Source: Flavihumibacter petaseus NBRC 106054
GTDB lineage: Bacteria > Bacteroidota > Bacteroidia > Chitinophagales > Chitinophagaceae
Direction: 5' to 3'
Assembly (NCBI RefSeq): GCF_000974785.1
Contig: NZ_BBWV01000004.1
Location: 310,001 to 374,000 of the forward strand
DNA: 64,000 nucleotides
Shown: positions 52,219 to 61,910 of the stretch, in pieces
Layout: every line of letters begins with the position of its first letter
Numbering within the stretch: position 1 is the stretch's first letter
The notes under the pieces: model-generated
Database searches by the model: none
What the model saw: the letters and a program-made list of their open reading frames with translations, nothing else
What the model was told of the DNA's origin: nothing
Position numbers and translations under genes: made by a program

Positions 52219-55122
52219 TTATATGACCACATTGATCATCTTATTCTTTACGTAGATCACCTTTTTCGGTGCGCGGCCTTCCAGCCATTTCGCTACCGTT
52301 TCATCTGCCATGATAATACTTTCCACATCCTGCTGGCTGGCATCAAGAGAAATGGTGATCTCCGCCCTTGTTTTGCCGTTGATGGCAACAGGGTATGCCT
52401 TGGCTGATTCCCGTACGTACTGCTCTTCAAAAACGGGAAACGCGGCATCGAGGATGCTTCCTGTATTGCCGATCTGCTTCCAAAGCTCTTCGCAAACGTG
52501 CGGCGCATAGGGTGTCAGGAGGATTAATACCTGTTCCAGTATACCTTTCTTGCGGCATTTCAGGTCGCTGAGTTCATTGGTACAGATCATGAAGGTGCTG
52601 ACGGCTGTATTGAAAGAAAATCTTTCCGTATCCTCTTCAATTTTGCGGATAGTGCGATGAAGCACTTTCAGTTCCGTTGGTGTTGCCGGCTGATCCACTA
52701 CCTGCAGCCCTTTTTCTTCATCGGCGAAAAGTCGCCAGAATTTCTTCAGGAAACGGTGTACACCTTCAATACCCTTGGTGTCCCAGGGTTTGCTCATTTC
52801 AACCGGGCCAAGGAACATTTCGTACATGCGGAAGGTATCAGCACCATATTTGTCTACGAGGTCATCAGGGTTGACGGTGTTATACAGTCGCTTGCTCATT
52901 TTCTCAGTTAATGAGCCGCAGATATATTTCCCTTCTTCCAAAATAAATACAGCACTTTGATATTCTGTTCGCCATTTTTTGAATTTCTCAATATCCAACT
53001 CATACCCATCAACAATATTGACATCGACATGAATAGGCGTAACAGTTATTGTGGAGAAGTCTGAATTCTCTTCAAGGTTAAAAAACGCAATCTGTTCATT
53101 GACCAATAATGCAAGCTCTTTTCCTGTTATCTCACCGCTGACAAATTTCTGATAGTAATGACCCGAAATAAATACCGGCGTTGAAGTATTGACTACAATG
53201 CCTGCGCTACCGTCATCATTACGTCCCATGCTATCAACCCGGTATACAAACCGGCTGCTGCCCTGGATCATTCCCTGGTTCACCAGTTTGCGATAGGGTT
53301 CATCAAACCCGATATGACCGAGGTCATACAGGGCTTTGGTCCACATCCGGCTGTACAACAGGTGTCCTACAGCATGTTCGGTACCACCGATATACAGGTC
53401 TACCTGGTTCCAGTAGTCACTGGCTTTGCGGCTGCAGAATTCCTGGTCATTGTGCGGGTCCATATACCGGAGGAAATACCAGCTGGAACCGGCGTATCCG
53501 GGCATGGTGTTGGTTTCCAGTTCGCGGGCAACCCACTCAGGGATATTGGCCAGCGGTCCTTCTCCGTCGGGTCCGGGCTTGTAACTTTCCACATAGGGAA
53601 GTTCCAGCGGCAAAGCGGATTCGGGAAGCGGTACCGCTACTCCTGATTTCCACTGAACCGGGAAAGGCTCACCCCAGTAACGCTGCCGGCTAAACGCCGC
53701 ATCGCGCATTTTGAAATTCACTTTCTTGCGGCCGATACCCAAGGCTTCCACTTTGTCATTTACCACATCAATGGCTTTCCTCATCTGCAGTCCGTTAAGG
53801 AAGCCGCTGTTTTCCAGGATGGCATCTTTTGTGGGATTGGCTTCGTTGCCGTCGAAGGCATCACCAATGATATTGGTAACCGGGATATTGAAATGGCGGG
53901 CAAATTTGAAATCTCTTTCGTCACCACAAGGCACAGCCATGATGGCGCCTGTACCGTAACCGGCCAGCACATATTCAGAGATCCAGATCGGGATCTCCCG
54001 GCCGTCGAAGGGGTTGATCGCATAGGCACCGGTGAATACGCCGGTGATCTTTTTCTCGGCCATGCGTTCACGGTCGCTCCGGCTCTTCACGTATGCCAGG
54101 TAGGTTTCCACGGCTTCAGATTGAGCGGCAGCAACCAGTTGGGGTACCCATTCCATTTCCGGGGCTACTACCATAAAGTCGACACCGAAGATCGTGTCGG
54201 GCCGGGTGGTGTACACCCGCAGGGTTTTCATCAGGTTCTGCTCACTTTTTACGGCGAAATCCATTTCTGCACCAAAGCTCTTGCCGATCCAGTTGGATTG
54301 CATTTCCTTCATGGCATCGCTGAACTCAATCTGTTCCAGTCCTGACAACAGGCGGTCGGCATATTCGGTAATACGCAGGTACCACTGGCGGAGTTTTTTC
54401 TTGACTACCGGAAAGCCGCCGCGTTCACTTACCCCGTTGATCACCTCATCGTTGGCCAGGACTGTGCCCAGCGCTTCGCACCAGTTCACTTCGCCATAAC
54501 CGCAGTAAGCCAGGCGGTAATCCATCAGGATTTCCTGTTGCCGCGAATTGTCATAACTTTTCCAGTCAGCCGCGGAAAACTGCAGGGAAGGGTTGCCAGG
54601 GCTCGGATGGCTGCTATTCCCTTCAGACTCAAATGCTGCAGTGAGTTCGGTCAGGGGTTCTGCCTTGCCTTTCTGCCGGTTAAAAAAAGACTGGAACAAC
54701 TGGAGGAAGATCCATTGCGTCCAGCGGTAATATTTCGGATCGGAAGTGCGCACTTCGCGGCTCCAGTCATAACAGAAGCCGATATTGTCGAGTTGTTTCC
54801 TGAATGTGGCGATGTTCTTTTCGGTGCTCACGGCGGGATGCACGCCATTTTCGATGGCATACTGTTCGGCAGGAAGTCCGAAGGCATCATAGCCCATGGG
54901 GTGAAGCACATTAAAACCTTTAAGCCGTTTGAAGCGGCTGTAAATATCACTGGCGATATAGCCCAGCGGGTGGCCTACATGAAGCCCTGCACCGCTTGGA
55001 TAGGGAAACATGTCAAGCACGTAAGCTTTCGGCTTGCTGCTGTCGTTGGAAACCTGATACGCGCCGGCGGATTGCCAGGCTGCCTGCCATTCTTTTTCGA
55101 TTCGTCTGAAATTATACTCCAT
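52219..55122 (-). CDS. leuS: Leucyl-tRNA synthetase
   Basis: Class Ia synthetase charging tRNA-Leu; 967 aa. HIGH motif PYPSGAGLHVGHPLGY near residues 37-52, CP1 editing domain with TRPDTIFGVDFMVVAPE and GTGAIMAVPCGDERD, tryptophan-rich stretch WYFLRYMDPHND, and a KMSKR motif (EKMSKRLYN) where KMSKS is usual. Residues ~640-737, immediately before KMSKR, are encoded by DNA of about 35% GC (counted 83/240 at 52921-53160) against 48-50% in flanking parts of the gene, suggesting a replaced or inserted module. Start MEYNFRRIEKEW is standard for the family. Confidence 0.96.
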   Translation of the reverse strand: MEYNFRRIEKEWQAAWQSAGAYQVSNDSSKPKAYVLDMFPYPSGAGLHVGHPLGYIASDIYSRFKRLKGFNVLHPMGYDAFGLPAEQYAIENGVHPAVSTEKNIATFRKQLDNIGFCYDWSREVRTSDPKYYRWTQWIFLQLFQSFFNRQKGKAEPLTELTAAFESEGNSSHPSPGNPSLQFSAADWKSYDNSRQQEILMDYRLAYCGYGEVNWCEALGTVLANDEVINGVSERGGFPVVKKKLRQWYLRITEYADRLLSGLEQIEFSDAMKEMQSNWIGKSFGAEMDFAVKSEQNLMKTLRVYTTRPDTIFGVDFMVVAPEMEWVPQLVAAAQSEAVETYLAYVKSRSDRERMAEKKITGVFTGAYAINPFDGREIPIWISEYVLAGYGTGAIMAVPCGDERDFKFARHFNIPVTNIIGDAFDGNEANPTKDAILENSGFLNGLQMRKAIDVVNDKVEALGIGRKKVNFKMRDAAFSRQRYWGEPFPVQWKSGVAVPLPESALPLELPYVESYKPGPDGEGPLANIPEWVARELETNTMPGYAGSSWYFLRYMDPHNDQEFCSRKASDYWNQVDLYIGGTEHAVGHLLYSRMWTKALYDLGHIGFDEPYRKLVNQGMIQGSSRFVYRVDSMGRNDDGSAGIVVNTSTPVFISGHYYQKFVSGEITGKELALLVNEQIAFFNLEENSDFSTITVTPIHVDVNIVDGYELDIEKFKKWRTEYQSAVFILEEGKYICGSLTEKMSKRLYNTVNPDDLVDKYGADTFRMYEMFLGPVEMSKPWDTKGIEGVHRFLKKFWRLFADEEKGLQVVDQPATPTELKVLHRTIRKIEEDTERFSFNTAVSTFMICTNELSDLKCRKKGILEQVLILLTPYAPHVCEELWKQIGNTGSILDAAFPVFEEQYVRESAKAYPVAINGKTRAEITISLDASQQDVESIIMADETVAKWLEGRAPKKVIYVKNKMINVVI

Positions 55123-55236
55123 CGATGGTATCTGTTATCGGGAAGGATGTTTGGGAATTGTGAAAGGCAACTTAAAAATGTCAGCCTTCGCTGAAACCCG
55201 CAATAACATTGCCCCTCCCCTTCGTTTAACGGGCGA

Positions 55237-55244
55237 CAAAAATA
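55237..55244 (-). promoter_or_regulatory. Possible leuS promoter -7 element (TATTTTTG)
   Basis: Exact TAnnTTTG on the minus strand, 114 nt before the leuS ATG; back to back with the ftsX promoter. Confidence 0.45.
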
Positions 55245-55266
55245 CAAACTGAATAGCGAAAACGGC

Positions 55267-55274
55267 TATTTTTG
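55267..55274 (+). promoter_or_regulatory. Promoter -7 element of ftsX (TATTTTTG)
   Basis: Exact TAnnTTTG 39 nt before ATG 55314. It overlaps a possible upstream TTG start and rules it out. Confidence 0.6.
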
Positions 55275-55313
55275 TCACTAGCCGCCAGTACTAACCCACT
55301 GAAAATCTATAAA

Positions 55314-56186
55314 ATGACGCAAATCGGAAAGTCATCCGCGAAACGTTCGCAACCCTCCTATTTTATGTCCATTCTGGGCGTATCCCTGGTACTTTTCATC
55401 CTGGGGCTGCTGGGATGGATCGTGATCAACGCCAACAAGCTGGGGCAGTATTTTAAGGAGAATGTGGAAGTTCGGGTATACCTCCGGGAGAATATCAACG
55501 AGAAAGACAGTGTGACACTGGTTCAATACATTGCCAACAAGCCATATGTAAAGGAGTACGAATATATTACCAAGGAAATGGCCCGTGCCAAGTTCCTGGC
55601 GGATGGCAATGAAGACTGGAAAAACATCCTGGATGTCAATCCTTTGCCTGCGAGCATTGATTTCAAGCTGCGGAACCAATATGTTCATGCTGACAGCCTG
55701 GCGGCGATCAAAGCCGATCTGATGCAGAACATCGGGGTGAATGATGTGCAGTATCCGCAGAGCCTGGTCAGCAACCTCAATGAGAATGTCCGTAAAATCA
55801 GCCTGATCCTGCTGATCATCGCCATTGTCCTATGTGTGGTGGTGATCGTGCTGATCGACAATACCATCAAATTGGCCATGTTCAGCAACCGTTTCCTGAT
55901 CAAGACCATGCAAATGGTAGGCGCTACCCGGGGATTTATTTCGAAGCCAATGGATCTGCGGGCGGTGATCAACGGTACCATCAGCGGACTGATCGCCCTG
56001 GCGGGAATCCTGGTGCTGGTGGTTTTTGCAGAAAAGCAGCTGCCTGAACTCAGGGCCATGCGGGACATCACCTGGCTGACCCTGCTGGGAATCGGCATCG
56101 TTGTATTGGGCATTCTGATATCTTTGCTCAGCACACACCGCAGCGTGGTGAAGTATCTCAAGATGAAACTCGACGAACTGTATTAA
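55314..56186 (+). CDS. ftsX: Cell division ABC-type membrane protein FtsX
   Basis: 290 aa starting MTQIGKSSAKRSQPSY. FtsX with FtsE links the division ring to peptidoglycan hydrolases. One membrane segment near residues 20-40 (SILGVSLVLFILGLLGWIVI), a periplasmic domain (VEVRVYLRENINEKD ... NPLPASIDFKL), then three more segments, including the FtsX/permease fold with KTMQMVGATRGFI. ftsE is not in the vicinity. Followed by DUF3098 and uppP in the same direction with short gaps (11 and 5 nt): an envelope operon. Confidence 0.9.
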   Translation: MTQIGKSSAKRSQPSYFMSILGVSLVLFILGLLGWIVINANKLGQYFKENVEVRVYLRENINEKDSVTLVQYIANKPYVKEYEYITKEMARAKFLADGNEDWKNILDVNPLPASIDFKLRNQYVHADSLAAIKADLMQNIGVNDVQYPQSLVSNLNENVRKISLILLIIAIVLCVVVIVLIDNTIKLAMFSNRFLIKTMQMVGATRGFISKPMDLRAVINGTISGLIALAGILVLVVFAEKQLPELRAMRDITWLTLLGIGIVVLGILISLLSTHRSVVKYLKMKLDELY

Positions 56187-56197
56187 TATATTGACAC

Positions 56198-56458
56198 ATG
56201 TCCAGGAAAGAAATAAAGACCGCCTCGATTCACACTTCTGAAAACCTTTTCGGAAAAGAAAACTATCTCTATATGATCGTTGGCGTGGTGATCATTGCCA
56301 TCGGCATGCTCCTGATGTCAGGCGGCAAGAGCAGTGACCCTGCTGTATTTGATCAGAAGGAAGTGTACAGCACTACGCGCATTACCATTGCTCCCATCCT
56401 GATCCTGCTTGGACTCGGCGTAGAAATCTTTGCCATTTTCAAGAAGCCGAAAGCCTAG
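56198..56458 (+). CDS. DUF3098 membrane protein
   Basis: 86 aa, two membrane segments ([18 protein letters not shown] and [17 protein letters not shown]), with [22 protein letters not shown] between. A Bacteroidota family regularly found next to ftsX and uppP. Function unknown; the neighbours suggest cell-wall synthesis or division. Confidence 0.85.
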   Translation: MSRKEIKTASIHTSENLFGKENYLYMIVGVVIIAIGMLLMSGGKSSDPAVFDQKEVYSTTRITIAPILILLGLGVEIFAIFKKPKA

Positions 56459-56463
56459 TTTAC

Positions 56464-57288
56464 ATGACGATAGTTGAAGCGGTCATCATTGCCATCGTGG
56501 AAGGATTGACCGAGTTCCTTCCGGTTTCCTCAACCGGCCACATGATCATTGCCAGCTCCCTGATGGGCATTGAAAAAGATGCCTTTACCAAATTGTTTGA
56601 AGTGGCGATCCAGCTTGGAGCGATCATGGCGGTAGTGGTGCTCTACTGGAAAAAATTCTTTGATTTCAAGAGGCCGCTGTTTTATGTGAAACTGGCGGTT
56701 GCCGTAATCCCTGCCCTCGTGCTCGGATACCTGTTTTCAGACAAGATCGACGCGATGCTCGAGAGTCCGCTGACGGTGGCGCTCTCCCTTTTACTGGGCG
56801 GCCTGGTACTCGTTTGGATCGACCGCGCGTTTCAACGGCCGGGCATTCACGAGGAAGAAAATATCTCCTTCGGAAAAGCCTTTATCATTGGCTGCTGGCA
56901 GTGCCTGGCGATGATCCCCGGTGTGAGCCGAAGCGCATCCTCCATCATTGGCGGTATGCAGCAGAAGCTGGATCGCAACCTCGCAGCCGAGTTCTCATTT
57001 TTCCTTGCTGTTCCGACGATGGCAGCTGCAACTGCACACAGCCTGATCCTGAAAGACTGGGAACTGGCACCCGGCGTGAAAAGCAAAGGTTATGAGATGC
57101 TGCTCGGGTCAACTGATAAACTGGTATTGTTTATTGTGGGCAACGTAGTGGCCTTTGCCGTTGCCTGGCTGGCGATCCGGTTTTTTATCGGGTTCCTGCA
57201 ACGCCATGGGTTCCGGTGGTTTGGCTACTACCGTATCGCTGCAGGTGTTATTCTTCTTATATTGCTGGGATTGAAGGTTATCCAATAG
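56464..57288 (+). CDS. uppP: Undecaprenyl-diphosphate phosphatase UppP/BacA
   Basis: Recycles undecaprenyl pyrophosphate to the monophosphate carrier for cell-wall synthesis; inner membrane. 274 aa with about eight membrane segments. Motifs [15 protein letters not shown] and [10 protein letters not shown] carry the catalytic Glu, Ser and Arg. Starts 5 nt after DUF3098. Confidence 0.95.
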   Translation: MTIVEAVIIAIVEGLTEFLPVSSTGHMIIASSLMGIEKDAFTKLFEVAIQLGAIMAVVVLYWKKFFDFKRPLFYVKLAVAVIPALVLGYLFSDKIDAMLESPLTVALSLLLGGLVLVWIDRAFQRPGIHEEENISFGKAFIIGCWQCLAMIPGVSRSASSIIGGMQQKLDRNLAAEFSFFLAVPTMAAATAHSLILKDWELAPGVKSKGYEMLLGSTDKLVLFIVGNVVAFAVAWLAIRFFIGFLQRHGFRWFGYYRIAAGVILLILLGLKVIQ

Positions 57289-57306
57289 ATAATCCAAAAA
57301 GCAACT

Positions 57307-58644
57307 ATGCCAACTGCTTCGAAGAAAGTCATCAATGGCTGGGCCATGTACGACTGGGCGAACAGCGCCTATAATCTTGTCATCACCACTACCATTTTTC
57401 CAGCCTACTATATTGCCATTACCGAAAAGGGCAATGAACATGGGGCACACTATGTGAATTTTTTCGGCAGGAACTTCATCAATACAGCGCTGATGGATTA
57501 TACACTCTCAGTGGTTTTCCTGCTGGTTGCCCTTTGTTCTCCCATCCTGGGCTCAATAGCCGATTACAGGAGAAATAAGAAAGTCTGGCTCCGTTTGTTT
57601 TGTACGATTGGTTCAGCAGCAAGCATCGGTTTGTTCTTTTTTTATCCCGGTAAGGTCGAATATGGCATGATCATCTTTGCCATAGCCACCCTGGGCTTCT
57701 GGGCAAGTCTGGTATTTTACAATTCTTATCTTCCGGAGATAGCGGCGCCTGAAGACCAGGACAGGGTCTCTGCCAAAGGATTTTCACTGGGATATTTAGG
57801 CAGCGTTTTGCTTCAGCTTATTTGTTTTGTCCTGATTCTGAACCCATCCCTGCTGGCTTATTTCGGACTGAACCCGGAAGACGGCACAGCTGGTCCCCGA
57901 TTCGCCTTCCTGCTTGTCGGACTTTGGTGGTTTGGCTTTGCCCAGATCACGCTCAATGTTTTACCGGGTACCAGCAAAAGTGAGCGTAAAGCCAAAAAGA
58001 ATGTACTGACCAATGGCTTCCACGAGCTGAAACTGGTATGGAAACAACTGACCCATCTGCCCCTGCTCAAAAGATTCCTGCTGGCTTTTTTTCTCTACAG
58101 TATGGGCGTACAAACAGTTATGCTTGTCGCAGCAGGATTTGCCAAAAAAGAGATCTTTCCTGATCCGAATGACCAGGGAAAGCTGATGGGCACCATGATC
58201 ATCATTCAGCTGGTTGCCATTATTGGCGCCATTGCTATGAGCCGGCTGTCGCGCCGCATTGGTAACCTGTGGGTACTGGTGCTGGCAGTGTGTATCTGGA
58301 TTGGCATTTGTGTGGCAGGCTATTTTATCACCGGCCAGATGGAATTTTATGTGCTTGCAGGCGTCGTGGGACTGGTAATGGGTGGCATTCAGAGCATGAG
58401 CCGGAGTACCTATTCCAAGTTTCTTCCCGAAACCCAGGACACCACTTCCTTTTTCAGTTTTTATGATGTGACAGAAAAGATTGCAATGGTGATCGGCCTC
58501 TTTACCTTTGGCTTCCTGGAAGACCTTACGGGAAGCATGCGGAATTCCATCGTCGCACTTGGCATATTTTTCGTTTTGGGATTACTGGCACTCTTCTACA
58601 CCAAAAAAGTTTACGATCGCAGCCATGCAACTGTACACCATTGA
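57307..58644 (+). CDS. MFS transporter of the UMF1/Atg22-like family
   Basis: 445 aa, about 12 membrane segments. Begins with the family hallmark INGWAMYDWANSAYNLVITTTIFPAYY and has NSYLPEIA and GGIQSMSRSTYSKFLPE. The substrate of bacterial members is not established; amino-acid or nucleoside efflux has been proposed for relatives. It follows uppP by 18 nt, and its 3' end overlaps the next gene by 20 nt. Confidence 0.88.
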   Translation: MPTASKKVINGWAMYDWANSAYNLVITTTIFPAYYIAITEKGNEHGAHYVNFFGRNFINTALMDYTLSVVFLLVALCSPILGSIADYRRNKKVWLRLFCTIGSAASIGLFFFYPGKVEYGMIIFAIATLGFWASLVFYNSYLPEIAAPEDQDRVSAKGFSLGYLGSVLLQLICFVLILNPSLLAYFGLNPEDGTAGPRFAFLLVGLWWFGFAQITLNVLPGTSKSERKAKKNVLTNGFHELKLVWKQLTHLPLLKRFLLAFFLYSMGVQTVMLVAAGFAKKEIFPDPNDQGKLMGTMIIIQLVAIIGAIAMSRLSRRIGNLWVLVLAVCIWIGICVAGYFITGQMEFYVLAGVVGLVMGGIQSMSRSTYSKFLPETQDTTSFFSFYDVTEKIAMVIGLFTFGFLEDLTGSMRNSIVALGIFFVLGLLALFYTKKVYDRSHATVHH

Positions 58645-59503
58645 AACCGGATTCTTTAAGCTCGATGGCGGCGCCATGTTCGGCGTGGTGCCCAAACAAA
58701 TGTGGAATAAGCTGAACCCGGGTGATGAGAACAATCTCTGCTCCTGGGCTATGCGGTGCCTGCTGATCGAGACCGACGGCCGGCTGATACTGGTGGATAA
58801 TGGTATCGGCGACAAACAGGATGCAAAATTTATGGGGCATTATCATCTTCATGGTGATGCCACACTTGACAGGAGCCTTGCTGCCCATGGATTTCACAGG
58901 AATGATATTACAGACGTGCTGCTCACCCACCTGCATTTTGACCATTGCGGTGGCAGTATCCGGAGAGAAGGTGAGAAACTCGTACCGGCATTTCCCAATG
59001 CCGTCTACTGGTCCAATGAGGGGCATTGGAACTGGGCTGTTCATCCCAATGATCGGGAGAAAGCTTCTTTCCTGAAAGAGAATATACTGCCCATCCAGGA
59101 AAGCGGGCAGCTGCGTTTTATCGCGCATCCGCTGGTGCCGGATAACCATCCTTCCCTGCATGCCCCATTGGCCACAGCCCGGTTTGCGCCGGGGATAGAC
59201 GTCCGCTTTGCACAGGGCCATACTCATGCCATGATGTTGCCGCAACTGCAGTACAAAGGCAGAACAATCGTGTTCATGGCTGACCTGCTTCCCTCAGTGC
59301 ACCATATTCCATTGCCGTATGTGATGGCATATGATATGTTTCCTCTTACCACACTACTGGAAAAAAAATCGTTTTTACAGGAAGCACAGCAGCACAATTA
59401 TGTACTGTTTTATGAACATGATCCCGTAACCGAGTGCAGCGAGCTTGTACTGACGGAGAAAGGCATCCGGGCGGGCAGCAGCTTTACTATCGCAGACTTA
59501 TAA
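58625..59503 (+). CDS. MBL-fold metallo-hydrolase
   Basis: 292 aa starting MQLYTIETGFFKLDGGAMFG at 58625, inside the end of the MFS gene. Metal motif LTHLHFDHCGG, later GHTHAMMLPQ and FYEHDP provide the remaining ligands. Resembles the quorum-quenching lactonase/glyoxalase II superfamily, but substrate is not assignable. Overlaps the convergent DUF3108 gene by 17 nt. Confidence 0.87.
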   Translation: MQLYTIETGFFKLDGGAMFGVVPKQMWNKLNPGDENNLCSWAMRCLLIETDGRLILVDNGIGDKQDAKFMGHYHLHGDATLDRSLAAHGFHRNDITDVLLTHLHFDHCGGSIRREGEKLVPAFPNAVYWSNEGHWNWAVHPNDREKASFLKENILPIQESGQLRFIAHPLVPDNHPSLHAPLATARFAPGIDVRFAQGHTHAMMLPQLQYKGRTIVFMADLLPSVHHIPLPYVMAYDMFPLTTLLEKKSFLQEAQQHNYVLFYEHDPVTECSELVLTEKGIRAGSSFTIADL

Positions 59504-60281
59504 GTGATGAAAGGGGATAACGCAGGTTCTTGTAATCCATCATATCCACTTTCACGCTGCCCACGCTGATGGGGCTTTCCACGCGGAGCGGAAGGTGATT
59601 GGCATCATCACTTACCCACACTTCCATTTTTTCGCCGCCCTCAAAGATGGTTCCTTTTACCAGCAGGGGCTTGAATTTGATGGCTTTGAATTTCCCGTAT
59701 TTGGTTTTGATGGTTTCTTTGCCGAGGTAACGGATATACAGGTTGTAGGTTTCGTTATCCAGGAACATGGAAAAAGGAATGCGGTCGTTCACCTTGTATT
59801 TGGAGAAATCAATATTACGGGCGTAATAGATCGCGCTGACAACATCCTGCACACAATTGGGCACATTGAACACCCCTTCATTGGTCACCGCCTTGTTGTT
59901 CTGGTGATCGAAAGCCACGGTCTGATATTTGGTATACCCCCCTTCATAAACGTTGCGGATGAATTTATAGGGTTGAAGGGAGGCTGTATCCACATAAGAT
60001 TCGTACCGGTCGCGGACTTTAAAAAAACTATCGTAAAAACTATAGGTTTTGCCATCGCCCACCAGGTGGTAGACCGGAGTGGTGTTCAGTTTTTCGAGGG
60101 ATGCGATAAATTTGGCTTCACCGGCACCGATGTACACACCTGCCAGTGTATAGAAAACCTTGAAGGTGATGCTTTCGGAATGTTTGAAAGCAACATTCCG
60201 GATACCGCAAAATTCGTCGCCCGCATCGAGCCGGGAAGTCAGCAGAACCAAACAAAAGGCCAGTAAGGTCATTCTCTTCAT
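59487..60281 (-). CDS. DUF3108 periplasmic protein
   Basis: 264 aa with a signal peptide (LLAFCLVLLTSRLDA). DUF3108 beta-rich domain: ESITFKVFYTLAGVYIGAGEAKF near the start, YESYVDTASLQPYKFIRNVYEGGY in the middle, KMEVWVSDDANHLPLRVESPI at the end. Function unknown. It starts 4 nt after the flippase-like gene and is surely in its operon. Confidence 0.85.
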   Translation of the reverse strand: MKRMTLLAFCLVLLTSRLDAGDEFCGIRNVAFKHSESITFKVFYTLAGVYIGAGEAKFIASLEKLNTTPVYHLVGDGKTYSFYDSFFKVRDRYESYVDTASLQPYKFIRNVYEGGYTKYQTVAFDHQNNKAVTNEGVFNVPNCVQDVVSAIYYARNIDFSKYKVNDRIPFSMFLDNETYNLYIRYLGKETIKTKYGKFKAIKFKPLLVKGTIFEGGEKMEVWVSDDANHLPLRVESPISVGSVKVDMMDYKNLRYPLSSLISLR

Positions 60282-60285
60282 CGCA

Positions 60286-61275
60286 TCATTTTTCTATAGG
60301 TGTGCGCGTAGCAAAAATTTTGATCCTGATGATCAGCAACGAGCCTGCTACAGCAGGCAGTACCAGGTTGATCAGCCAGATACAGCTCGAAGCGGTAATG
60401 ATCCCCAGGGAATTGGTACTGATCCATCCAAACAATGTCAATGCCACTCTTCCGCGAATACCCAATTCTGCCAGCGCAATGGATGGGATGACTGCCATCA
60501 CCAGGAATTGCACGGCAACGAGCCATCCGGCAATCAGCCATTCATCCGTTACATCAAACAATTGCAACAGTAATATATACTGAAACAAAAAAACAGCATA
60601 CCGCAACAGGGACCACCCCAACACTCTTAACAAAATTCTAACCGGCAGGTGATCAATCAGCCACCCGGGAATCTTGTGAACCCACCGCACCATCCAGCTT
60701 ATACGAAGGTATATCAACAACGATAAACCGCTGATAGTTGTAAGGATCCAGCACAAAACACCAATCCACAAACGGTAAGACTCCCAACCTTCGGGAAGGT
60801 TTAGTCCGGGTTTGCCTGCATACATGCACCATAACCCCGCCGTACCAACGATCATGGTCACCAATAATTGTGCGAAGCTTCCGAGAATGGTGAGTGAAAC
60901 TGCTTCCAGTCTTTTTCCTTCCGGCATGTACAACACCCTGCCGCCATATTCGCCGATCCTGTTGGGAGTATTTACTGCAAAAGCAAGGCCTGCCAGTACA
61001 GCTTTTAAGGAACGCATCCAGGAAACAGGAGTGAGCGGAAAAACGAGCAGCTGCCATTTTGCTGCTTCAATGCCCCAGTTTGCCAGCATGAGCAGTAAGA
61101 CGAGCCAGCCTTTCCATGCAGCGTTTCCACTCATGGCTGCCTTGATATGTAACCATGCATCGGGGAGGTCGGGTTGCCTGCGAAGCTGGTGAAAAATGGA
61201 CCAGGACAACCAGAGGAATATCACCGGACCCAGCCAGTAGTTGAGAAAGATTTTGATACTTTTGTTCCTGATCAT
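60286..61275 (-). CDS. Flippase-like / lysylphosphatidylglycerol synthase TM-domain protein
   Basis: 329 aa starting MIRNKSIKIFLNYW at 61275; several membrane segments (WLGPVIFLWLSWSIF, WLVLLLMLANWGIEAAKW, etc.) of the UPF0104/LPG-synthase membrane-domain family, without the cytosolic aminoacyl-transfer domain. Family members are thought to move lipids or sugars across the membrane. Conserved region NTPNRIGEYGGRVLYM and SIALAELGIRG. Divergent from ruvC; the promoters interleave. Confidence 0.78.
   Translation of the reverse strand: MIRNKSIKIFLNYWLGPVIFLWLSWSIFHQLRRQPDLPDAWLHIKAAMSGNAAWKGWLVLLLMLANWGIEAAKWQLLVFPLTPVSWMRSLKAVLAGLAFAVNTPNRIGEYGGRVLYMPEGKRLEAVSLTILGSFAQLLVTMIVGTAGLWCMYAGKPGLNLPEGWESYRLWIGVLCWILTTISGLSLLIYLRISWMVRWVHKIPGWLIDHLPVRILLRVLGWSLLRYAVFLFQYILLLQLFDVTDEWLIAGWLVAVQFLVMAVIPSIALAELGIRGRVALTLFGWISTNSLGIITASSCIWLINLVLPAVAGSLLIIRIKIFATRTPIEK
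61257..61264 (+). promoter_or_regulatory. Possible ruvC promoter -7 element (TACTTTTG)
   Basis: Exact TAnnTTTG match, within the start region of the divergent flippase-like gene. It argues against the upstream TTG at 61241 as ruvC start. Confidence 0.45.
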
Positions 61276-61291
61276 CCCCGATAAAAATAAG

Positions 61292-61897
61292 TTGTTGTTG
61301 CAAAACCCTCCGAAAATAATTCTCGGCATTGATCCCGGCACCATCGTGATGGGTTATGGATTACTCCAGGTGCAGGCGGGTCGTCTGTCTTTACTTAAGA
61401 TGGATGTATTGAAGCTGAATCCGAAGGCGGATCAGCATTTGCGGTTGGAACTGATCTACCGGACAGTAGCTGAACTGATCGGCACCTTTCGTCCGGATAC
61501 TTTTGCCATTGAGGCACCATTCTACGGGAAGAATGTACAGAGCATGCTGAAACTGGGAAGGGCCCAGGGCGTTGCCATCGCTGCTGCTATCCAGGCAGGG
61601 CTCGAGGTATGTGAATATTCTCCCAAAAAAGTGAAGCAGTCGATTACCGGTAATGGCAATGCCGATAAGGAACAGGTGTGGCAGATGTTGCAGCGTATAC
61701 TCCCGATCGGCGAGGCACCACAATACATGGATGCATCTGATGCGCTGGCGGTTGCGATCTGTCATCATTTCCAGGCCGGGCATCCGCAATTGCCTGCGGC
61801 GACATCGAAAACCGGAAAAGGTAAAAAGGCTGCTGCAAAAGCCGGTAACTGGGAGGCCTTTGTTAAACTGAATGCCGACAGGGTCAGGGGTGTCTGA
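61292..61897 (+). CDS. ruvC: Holliday junction resolvase RuvC
   Basis: Endonuclease cutting Holliday junctions with RuvAB. No ATG is available before IILGIDPGT; three consecutive TTG codons at 61292-61300 are the likeliest starts after the promoter element, giving about 201 aa. Catalytic acids: Asp in ILGIDPGT, Glu in FAIEAPF, and Asp residues in YMDASDALAVAICHH. The C-terminal ~45 residues are a Lys/Ala-rich extension beyond the normal domain (TSKTGKGKKAAAKAGN). Start uncertain by a few codons. The stop is 13 nt from that of the convergent HIT gene. Confidence 0.9.
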   Translation: MLLQNPPKIILGIDPGTIVMGYGLLQVQAGRLSLLKMDVLKLNPKADQHLRLELIYRTVAELIGTFRPDTFAIEAPFYGKNVQSMLKLGRAQGVAIAAAIQAGLEVCEYSPKKVKQSITGNGNADKEQVWQMLQRILPIGEAPQYMDASDALAVAICHHFQAGHPQLPAATSKTGKGKKAAAKAGNWEAFVKLNADRVRGV

Positions 61898-61910
61898 CCA
61901 GCTGCATTTT

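Noticed and set aside
52027-52407. Open frame across the leuS 3' end and the upstream gap
   Set aside because: It overlaps leuS in antisense, and its protein is not recognisable.
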